Assembly: GCA_018711775.1 (NCBI GenBank)
Contig: DVHV01000042.1
Coordinates: 1 to 6,121 of the forward strand
Direction: 5' to 3'
Length of the DNA: 6,121 nt
Source of the DNA: Candidatus Onthocola stercoravium
GTDB lineage: Bacteria; Bacillota_I; Bacilli_A; RF39; UBA660
In this document: positions 1-5,040 of the stretch, one piece after another
Layout: every line of letters begins with the position of its first letter
Numbering within the stretch: the stretch's first letter is position 1
Made by a program: the position numbers and the translations under genes
The notes under the pieces: generated by a model
The model's database searches: none
What the model was told of the DNA's origin: nothing
What the model saw: only the letters and a program-made list of their open reading frames with translations

Positions 1-1
1 A

Positions 2-3000
2 AATGCAAGAGCCTTTGATAGTGATCCAGATTATTATTTACTTTCATCTATTGAAAATAAAATTAGTAAAGATGATGAAGAAAATGATAAACCTAAATAT
101 GGAAAAGGAGATGTATTTACAAAGAGAACTATCAGAAAAAGTAAAAAGATAACAAGTGCAGAAAATGCTGAAGAAGCATTAAGGTATTCACTTAACAATC
201 GTGGGTGTGTTGATTTTGAATATATGAAAACATTATATCCAAAAGAGGAAAGTGAAATCATTGATGAACTTGATAATTTAATTTATCAAGATCCTGAAAA
301 GATAAATGATTTTAATTATGGTTGGGTAATAGCCAGTGAATATTTAAGTGGTAATGTAAAACAAAAATTAAATTATGCTAAAACAGTTAATGAGGATAAT
401 AAGTTTGATAGGAATATAGAGGCACTTGAAAGAGTACAACCTAGACCACTTGAATATGATGAAATAAGTATTAAATTAGGCTCTACTTGGATACCAGAAG
501 ATGTATATCATGAGTTTTGCTGTGAACTTTTAGATATTCCTAGTTGGAATAAGAGTCAACTAAAGATTAAATATGCAAAAGAGGTCAATACTTGGTTATT
601 TCAAGCTAGTGGCTTATATGGATATGGAGTAAAAAATACAAGCACTTGGGGAACAGATAGAGCAGATGCTTTATCTTTAATTAAAAACTCTTTAAATCTA
701 CAAAGTGTAACTGTTTATGATAAGTTAGAAGATGAAAGGCGAGTTGTAAATCCAGTAGAAACTGCTAATGCTAGAGAAAAACAAGAGGCAATAAAGCAAG
801 AGTTTAAAGAATGGATTTGGAAAGATGAAGATAGAAGAAATAGACTTGTAAAATTATACAATGAACAATTTAATTGTATGAAAGAAAGAGAATATGATGG
901 TAGTCATTTAACTTTTGATGGTATGAATCCAAATATAGAACTTCGACCACATCAAAAAAATGCAGTTGCTCGTGTTTTATATGGTGGTAATACTTTACTT
1001 GCTCATGCAGTTGGTGCTGGTAAAACTTATGAATGTATTGCTAGTGCAATGGAATTAAAGAGATTAGGTATAGTTAGTAAGCCAATGTTTGTTGTGCCGA
1101 ATCATTTGTTAGGTCAATGGGCTAATGAAATTTTAAAATTATATCCTACTGTGAATATATTAGTTGCAACACAAAAAGATTTTGAAAAAACAAGAAGAAA
1201 AAAACTTATGGGAAAAATAGCGACAGGAGAATGGGATGCAGTTTTAATTGCTCACTCTAGTTTTGGATTAATTCCTATGAGTAAAGAATACGAACAAAAA
1301 CACATGGAAGGACAAATAGAAGAAGTAGTTAATGCGATTGAAAGAATAAAAGCAGAAACTAATGATAGTTTAAGTGTAAAGAAACTAGAACAAATTAAAA
1401 CTAGCATGGATACCAAACTAAAATCGTTAATTGATAGACCAAAAGATGATGTAGTAACATTTGAAGAATTAGGTGTCGATGAATTAATTGTTGATGAGGC
1501 ACACTTGTTTAAAAACTTACCTATGTTTTCTAAAATAAGAAATGTTGCTGGAATAAATAATAGTGAATCTAAAAAAGCAACAGATTTATTTATGAAGATA
1601 AGTTATGTATTAGAAAATAATGGTGGTAAAGGTGCAGTTTTTGCAACAGGTACTCCTATTTCTAACTCTATGGGTGAATTATTTGTAATGCAAAAATATT
1701 TGCAACTTGATAGATTGCGAGAAATGGGACTTGAACATTTTGATGAGTGGGCATCAACTTTTGGAGAAATTGTTAATAGTTTTGAAATTGCTCCAGATGG
1801 TAGTGGTTTTAGAACAAAAGCAAGATTTGCTCAATTTTTTAATATTCCTGAACTAATGACATTATTTAAAGAAATAGCTGATATTCAAACATCTAAAATG
1901 TTGGATTTACCAGTACCTAAATTAAAAGGAGGAGATTATAAAACAGTAGTTGCTCCAAAGAGTGAAGAACTTGCTGAATATGTTAATAAATTAGCAGAAC
2001 GTAGTGAAATTATTAGGAATGGTTGTGATCCAAGAGAAGATAATATGCTTTTAGTAACTAATGATGGTAGAAAAGCAGCACTCGATTTAAGAATGATAGA
2101 TTCTAGTATGCCAGATTTACCTAATTCAAAAATAAATATGGCAGTAGAAAATATTTATAGAATATGGTTAGAAAACAAAGAGGACAAGTTAACACAACTT
2201 GTCTTTTGTGATTTATCTACTCCTAAAAATGATGGTTCTTTTAATGTATATGATGATATTAAAAATAAACTTATTGCTAGAGGAGTACCAGCAGATGAAA
2301 TCGAGTATATTCATAATGCAAAAACTAATCCTCAAAAATTAAAACTTTTTGAAGATATGCGAAATGGAACGAAAAGAATTTTGATAGGATCAACTTCTAA
2401 AATGGGAGCAGGAATGAATGTTCAAGACAAGTTAATTGCTTTACATCATTTAGATTGTCCATGGCGACCATCTGATATTGAACAACGTGAAGGAAGAATT
2501 TTAAGACAAGGTAATCAAAATGATGAAGTAGAAATATATCGTTATGTTACTGAAGGCAGTTTTGATGCTTACTCTTATCAATTAATCCAAACAAAAGCAA
2601 CTTTCATTAATCAAATAATGTCTAATAGTAGTGGTGGTGGAAGAACTGCCGAAGATTTAGATAGAGATACACTTACTTATGCAGAGGTTAAAGCACTTGC
2701 TAGTGGTAATCCATTAATTCTTGAAAAGTTTAAAGTAGAAAACGAATTAAAACAATTATATTTATCTAAAAGTAGATATGATAAATCACATATTGAACTT
2801 GAGGCAAAATATAATACTGAATTACCAAGAGAACTAAAATATAAAAAGCAATATTTAAGTGGTCTTGAAGAAGATATAAAAAATGTAAAAGACTTGTCTG
2901 CTGATAATTTTGTAATTACTATTAGAGATAAAATTTATGATTCTAGAAAAGATGCTAGCACAAAATTTTATGAAAGTTTTTCTCTTTTAAAACCGAGAGA

Positions 3001-3382
3001 GGAAACTAAACTCGGCGAAATAAGTGGTTTTGATATTGTTGGTACTAAAGATGAATTGTGGTATAAGCCAGTTATTTATATAAAAGGTGCAGGAAAATAT
3101 AAAGTTGAAATTAATAATACTGATGAAATAGGTAATATCTTAAAGTTAGAAAATATGCTAAAAAGTTTTGATAATAAAATTGGTACTGTAAAAGACCAAA
3201 TTGCTTATACCGAAAAACAACTTATAGATTGCAAAGAAGAACTTGATAAACCGTTTACACAGCAAGAGAGAATTAGAGAATTGCAAAAAGAGAAAGCAAG
3301 AATTGATAGTGAACTTGATTTAGATAAACAAGAAAACACTAGGAGTGTCGAAAAAACTAATGAAGATGAAATGGAGAGATAG
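2..3382 (+). CDS. SNF2-type DEAH helicase of ICE family (C-terminal part of a larger protein)
   Basis: The frame is open from base 2 with no stop, so the gene starts upstream of the window; the ATG at 224 is internal. The visible 1126 residues (numbered from base 2) carry a full superfamily 2 helicase set: LRPHQ then Walker A GAGKT (338-342), PNHLLGQW (366-373), DEAH (498-501), TGTPISN (549-555), GSTSKMGAGMN (796-806) and the motif VI arginine finger region QREGRILRQGN (828-838). The N-terminal stretch, with RAF then DPDYYLL, and the later segment AEVKALASGNPLILEK match the very large helicases of Tn1549-like ICEs, which often carry an N6-adenine methylase-like domain upstream; that part is not visible here. 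The last ~200 residues are lysine/glutamate-rich and look like coiled coil. Expected role: ATP-driven DNA or nucleoprotein remodelling during element transfer or maintenance; the exact substrate is not established. Ends with TAG. All catalytic motifs look intact. Sure of family, unsure of role. Confidence 0.93.
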   Translation, partial: NARAFDSDPDYYLLSSIENKISKDDEENDKPKYGKGDVFTKRTIRKSKKITSAENAEEALRYSLNNRGCVDFEYMKTLYPKEESEIIDELDNLIYQDPEKINDFNYGWVIASEYLSGNVKQKLNYAKTVNEDNKFDRNIEALERVQPRPLEYDEISIKLGSTWIPEDVYHEFCCELLDIPSWNKSQLKIKYAKEVNTWLFQASGLYGYGVKNTSTWGTDRADALSLIKNSLNLQSVTVYDKLEDERRVVNPVETANAREKQEAIKQEFKEWIWKDEDRRNRLVKLYNEQFNCMKEREYDGSHLTFDGMNPNIELRPHQKNAVARVLYGGNTLLAHAVGAGKTYECIASAMELKRLGIVSKPMFVVPNHLLGQWANEILKLYPTVNILVATQKDFEKTRRKKLMGKIATGEWDAVLIAHSSFGLIPMSKEYEQKHMEGQIEEVVNAIERIKAETNDSLSVKKLEQIKTSMDTKLKSLIDRPKDDVVTFEELGVDELIVDEAHLFKNLPMFSKIRNVAGINNSESKKATDLFMKISYVLENNGGKGAVFATGTPISNSMGELFVMQKYLQLDRLREMGLEHFDEWASTFGEIVNSFEIAPDGSGFRTKARFAQFFNIPELMTLFKEIADIQTSKMLDLPVPKLKGGDYKTVVAPKSEELAEYVNKLAERSEIIRNGCDPREDNMLLVTNDGRKAALDLRMIDSSMPDLPNSKINMAVENIYRIWLENKEDKLTQLVFCDLSTPKNDGSFNVYDDIKNKLIARGVPADEIEYIHNAKTNPQKLKLFEDMRNGTKRILIGSTSKMGAGMNVQDKLIALHHLDCPWRPSDIEQREGRILRQGNQNDEVEIYRYVTEGSFDAYSYQLIQTKATFINQIMSNSSGGGRTAEDLDRDTLTYAEVKALASGNPLILEKFKVENELKQLYLSKSRYDKSHIELEAKYNTELPRELKYKKQYLSGLEEDIKNVKDLSADNFVITIRDKIYDSRKDASTKFYESFSLLKPREETKLGEISGFDIVGTKDELWYKPVIYIKGAGKYKVEINNTDEIGNILKLENMLKSFDNKIGTVKDQIAYTEKQLIDCKEELDKPFTQQERIRELQKEKARIDSELDLDKQENTRSVEKTNEDEMER
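2183..2207 (+). repeat. Terminator-like hairpin inside the helicase gene
   Basis: GACAAGTT (2183-2190) and AACTTGTC (2196-2203) pair perfectly over 8 bp around a 5-base loop and are followed by TTTT (2204-2207). The shape is that of a short intrinsic terminator in mid-gene. It encodes the KLTQLVFCD stretch, which is conserved in this helicase family, so protein constraint may explain much of it. Confidence 0.35.
3373..3378 (+). promoter_or_regulatory. Ribosome binding site inside the helicase 3' end
   Basis: GGAGAG lies within the final codons of the helicase (the Met-Glu-Arg end) and six bases before the ATG at 3385. It sets the start of the 186-aa gene and implies coupling to translation of the helicase. 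Confidence 0.7.
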
Positions 3383-3384
3383 AA

Positions 3385-3945
3385 ATGAATTTAAAAGATG
3401 AATTGTCAAAATTTTTTTCCAATAGTTTTAACAAACGTAAAGCCCCCGAGTATGACAGAATATTATCGTGTAGTTTCAAAGGAGAAGTAAAGGGAGCTTT
3501 TATGACAACTGATTGCACTACTGTAAAACTTTTACCAAGTAAATGTAAAACAGGATTAATTGATATTGGAGAAATATTAGATGCTGAGTTTGATAATAGT
3601 GAATCATATCATCATAAAGCAATAATATTTTGCGATAAAGATAACGTAGTGTGTGTTTATAATAGCAAAAATGATAGTTATTTTGAAGATGGATATGAGT
3701 ATTTTGAGCCAGCTGAACAAAGATTGTATATTAGATGTAATAGTGATGCTTCTTATGAGGCATTGAAAAACTTTATTAATCAAAGTAGTAAATATCATAA
3801 TTTTGCCAAATATGAATATGAAATTCCTAGAAAGAAAGCATTTGAAAAGATGTTTACTGCAAATGAAAGTGTTATAGATGATATTAAAGATAATGATTTA
3901 ATGTTAGTAGAAGAAAGAAATAATCTTGAACAAATGGAAAGATGA
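3385..3945 (+). CDS. Hypothetical 186-aa protein coupled to the helicase
   Basis: I do not recognise this protein. It starts with ATG two bases after the helicase stop. Its Shine-Dalgarno site GGAGAG (3373-3378, spacing 6) lies inside the last helicase codons, so it is probably translated by coupling and made together with the helicase. No signal peptide or membrane segment is visible. Residues about 25-120 alternate short hydrophobic and polar runs, as in a beta-rich fold, with several cysteines. Residues 120-186 look helical and end in an acidic, charged tail. An in-frame ATG at 3502 (Met40) has AGGGAG five bases upstream, so a shorter 147-aa product is possible. Its last residues, QMER, resemble the helicase end, EMER. 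It could be a helicase partner or an element accessory protein; this is inferred from position only. Stop is TGA. Confidence 0.85.
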   Translation: MNLKDELSKFFSNSFNKRKAPEYDRILSCSFKGEVKGAFMTTDCTTVKLLPSKCKTGLIDIGEILDAEFDNSESYHHKAIIFCDKDNVVCVYNSKNDSYFEDGYEYFEPAEQRLYIRCNSDASYEALKNFINQSSKYHNFAKYEYEIPRKKAFEKMFTANESVIDDIKDNDLMLVEERNNLEQMER

Positions 3946-3962
3946 TTTTTTTGTTAAAAATC
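3944..3962 (+). terminator. Weak A/T hairpin after the helicase operon
   Basis: GATTTTT (3944-3950) and AAAAATC (3956-3962) pair perfectly over 7 bp around a 5-base loop. The hairpin starts in the stop codon of the 186-aa gene. Only one pair is G-C, two more sit in the A/T-rich flank at best, and the nearest T-run (about 3975-3983) is over ten bases downstream. It could slow polymerase, but it is a poor intrinsic terminator and may be chance in such A+T-rich DNA. Confidence 0.25.
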
Positions 3963-4007
3963 TCTTGCAAAATTTCTTTTTTTAAGTGATAAATAGAACG
4001 AACAAAA

Positions 4008-4105
4008 AGAGCCATTAAATGTATTTAATTCATTCGCTACTGACTTTAGTATGCTGGCTTAAATAGTTATAAGTATAAAAAATTAAAGTCGCTTAAAATG
4101 GCTTT
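4008..4105 (+). promoter_or_regulatory. Candidate structured leader RNA (three-way junction)
   Basis: This fills most of the gap between the 186-aa and 167-aa genes. An outer stem pairs 4008-4016 with 4097-4105 (9 bp including one G-U, core AGCCATT/AATGGCT). Nested inside it, 4041-4050 pairs with 4082-4091 (10 bp including two G-U, core GACTTTA/TAAAGTC). A small hairpin AATG/CATT (4018-4021 with 4031-4034) can fill the remaining 5' side. The result is a closed three-way junction ending about 33 bases before the Shine-Dalgarno site at 4138. It may be a leader that controls the 167-aa gene. No known RNA family was recognised, and A+T-rich DNA gives chance stems, so confidence is low. Confidence 0.3.
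4019..4066 (+). CDS. Possible 15-codon leader peptide
   Basis: An ATG at 4019 opens a 15-codon frame (MYLIHSLLTLVCWLK, stop TAG) that is hydrophobic and rich in leucine. It lies wholly inside the folded segment and covers the 5' arm of the inner stem (4041-4050), so translation would disturb that stem. Only a weak GAG lies upstream in place of a ribosome binding site. It may be a regulatory leader peptide or a chance ORF. Confidence 0.15.
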   Translation: MYLIHSLLTLVCWLK

Positions 4106-4121
4106 AAATTGATTATATAGT
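4068..4121 (+). promoter_or_regulatory. Possible promoter region for the 167-aa gene
   Basis: Two -10-like hexamers lie before the 167-aa gene: TATAAG (4068-4073), with a poor -35 TTTAGT (4045-4050) at 17-base spacing, and TATAGT (4116-4121), with only A/T-rich sequence at -35. Neither is convincing. A promoter here is expected because the gene sits over 200 bases after the helicase operon. If the first box is used, the three-way junction would not be fully transcribed from it. Confidence 0.2.
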
Positions 4122-4152
4122 ATATGCAATATTTAAAGGGAGGATTGATAAT

Positions 4153-4656
4153 ATGTATATTACTAATACAACAGAAGATGTAAGAAAATTAGTTGAGGAA
4201 TTAGAAGGAAAAAATGATATCTGTAAATTAAAATTTCTTATTTATATTTTTAATTTATTAAACAATAATCAGATTAATGATAGGAATGAGCCTAATCCAG
4301 ATTTACTGGAAGATGATAATTTAAAAATATTTAATTTAGAGGCGATTGGGTTTTCACCCAATGCTTGTACGATTTTATTACAATATTTTGCTATGATTTA
4401 TAATGGTATGTCTAATAGTAAAGATGCTTATGAAGATAATGGAACTATTATGGGTATTATGTATAGCAATGAAGATAAAAATATTGCATCACAATTTGAA
4501 AAATTGAATTATAATGAGAAACTAGATGTGTTTAGTGAAATTATTATTAGATATGATAATGAAACTTACTTTGATGAAAAAATTTTAGTTTTGTCATTTG
4601 GTACAAAGTTAGATGGATTTAATATTGCTAAAATGATTAAAAAATTTAAAAGTTAA
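4153..4656 (+). CDS. Hypothetical 167-aa acidic protein
   Basis: I do not recognise this protein. The ATG is well placed nine bases after the strong Shine-Dalgarno GGGAGG (4138-4143), and the gene ends with TAA. It has no signal peptide and no clear membrane helix, although residues 26-38 (KFLIYIFNLL) are hydrophobic. The predicted character is mainly helical, rich in Asn, Asp, Glu and Ile, with a lysine-rich last ten residues. A middle part (about 64-85, containing IGFSPNAC and LLQYFAMIYNGM) looks like a buried helical core. It stands alone between the helicase operon and the recombinase operon, with folded intergenic DNA on both sides, so it is likely transcribed separately. It could be element cargo, a regulator or an immunity-type protein; nothing in the sequence decides. 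A GC-rich hairpin is embedded at 4342-4364. Confidence 0.8.
   Translation: MYITNTTEDVRKLVEELEGKNDICKLKFLIYIFNLLNNNQINDRNEPNPDLLEDDNLKIFNLEAIGFSPNACTILLQYFAMIYNGMSNSKDAYEDNGTIMGIMYSNEDKNIASQFEKLNYNEKLDVFSEIIIRYDNETYFDEKILVLSFGTKLDGFNIAKMIKKFKS
4342..4364 (+). repeat. Perfect GC-rich hairpin inside the 167-aa gene
   Basis: ATTGGGT (4345-4351) and ACCCAAT (4356-4362) pair over 7 bp around the loop TTTC. GC (4342-4343) and GC (4363-4364) extend the stem past a bulged G at 4344. It is one of the few G/C-rich spots in the window and encodes the protein's AIGFSPNA segment. It may be coincidental coding sequence or a real mRNA or single-strand DNA structure. Confidence 0.4.
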
Positions 4657-4707
4657 TTTTAATTCATAGAATGTTATTTGAAAACTTAATATTTTAGATA
4701 GTGTTTT

Positions 4708-4740
4708 ATGATTAATTCTATCTTCATTAACAAATATTGA
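4708..4740 (+). CDS. Possible 10-codon leader peptide before the attenuator
   Basis: An ATG at 4708 opens the frame MINSIFINKY with a TGA stop at 4738-4740. The stop falls inside the 5' arm of the 13-bp stem (4731-4743), which is the geometry of ribosome-controlled attenuation. There is no good Shine-Dalgarno site upstream. The same bases contain TATGAT (4707-4712), which could instead be a -10 box, and the two readings exclude each other. Confidence 0.2.
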   Translation: MINSIFINKY

Positions 4741-4772
4741 GTTTTTAAATTATTACTGGAACTCAATATTTG
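4731..4772 (+). promoter_or_regulatory. 13-bp stem, candidate antiterminator
   Basis: CAAATATTGAGTT (4731-4743) pairs perfectly with AACTCAATATTTG (4760-4772) around a 16-base loop. Its 3' arm contains the whole 5' arm of the next hairpin except one base, so the two structures cannot coexist. It is transcribed first, and if formed it would block the terminator. The same inverted repeat could also serve as a protein operator at the DNA level. Confidence 0.6.
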
Positions 4773-4784
4773 AGTTCTTTTTTT
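4759..4784 (+). terminator. Intrinsic terminator upstream of the recombinase operon
   Basis: GAACTCAA (4759-4766) and TTGAGTTC (4770-4777) pair perfectly over 8 bp with the triloop TAT and are followed directly by seven Ts (4778-4784). This is a textbook Rho-independent terminator. It ends 37 bases before the start codon at 4822. It may simply end the 167-aa transcript, or act as the off state of an attenuator together with the overlapping 13-bp stem. Confidence 0.75.
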
Positions 4785-4808
4785 CATTTATTCAAATATG
4801 TTTAAATG

Positions 4809-4814
4809 AGGAGG
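4809..4814 (+). promoter_or_regulatory. Ribosome binding site fixing a TTG start
   Basis: AGGAGG lies seven bases before TTG at 4822. The nearest ATG (4806) is out of frame, so this site decides in favour of the TTG start. Confidence 0.85.
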
Positions 4815-4821
4815 GAACACT

Positions 4822-5022
4822 TTGAAGAACGATATTTCCGTTGATATAGCTAAAAAAGAATTACAAAAAGCAATTATCAATGAGCTTTGTAAAAAAGGTG
4901 TAATAGATTTTTGTCAATGTAATAGTATCGTTAAAAAGTTAGATGAAGATATCATGAAATTTGAAAATAAGTTGGAAAAAAAAGAAGATAATGGGAATAT
5001 GGTAGTTAAAATTCCACTATAA
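4822..5022 (+). CDS. SHOCT-like small protein, 66 aa
   Basis: A short, lysine-rich, helical protein that starts at TTG behind a consensus ribosome binding site. Residues about 13-45 fit the SHOCT-like helical hairpin: a first helix ending in ELCKKG, a turn with GVID, then a second helix through IVKKLDEDI. Three cysteines (23, 31, 33) flank the turn. The C-terminus ends in VVKIPL after a charged linker. Small proteins of this type are commonly found just upstream of large serine recombinases in Bacillota ICEs. The recombinase begins 18 bases after its TAA, so the two are one operon. Its function is not established; a helper of the recombinase, such as a directionality factor or regulator, is inferred from position only. 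Confidence 0.82.
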   Translation: MKNDISVDIAKKELQKAIINELCKKGVIDFCQCNSIVKKLDEDIMKFENKLEKKEDNGNMVVKIPL

Positions 5023-5026
5023 ATAT

Positions 5027-5033
5027 AAGGAGG
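5027..5033 (+). promoter_or_regulatory. Ribosome binding site of the recombinase
   Basis: AAGGAGG lies seven bases before the ATG at 5041 and just after the stop of the 66-aa gene. It fixes the recombinase start. Confidence 0.85.
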
Positions 5034-5040
5034 AAAAACG

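Noticed and set aside
34..261. Minus-strand ORF of 75 aa
   Set aside because: It lies opposite the open helicase frame and its hydrophobic composition is the usual antisense shadow of A+T-rich coding sequence.
2993..3015. CCGAG/CTCGG inverted repeat in the helicase gene
   Set aside because: Only 5 bp with a 13-base loop and no T-run; expected by chance.
3604..3798. Minus-strand ORF of 64 aa
   Set aside because: Antisense to the 186-aa gene, with no ribosome binding site or recognisable feature.
3946..4152. Transfer origin or attachment site in the gap
   Set aside because: Inverted repeats are present, but there is no relaxase gene next to it, no recognisable nick motif and no direct repeat near the recombinase.
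4678..4712. Promoter TTGAAA (4678-4683) with TATGAT (4707-4712)
   Set aside because: The spacing is 23 bases, too long for a standard promoter, and no better -35 was found for TATGAT.
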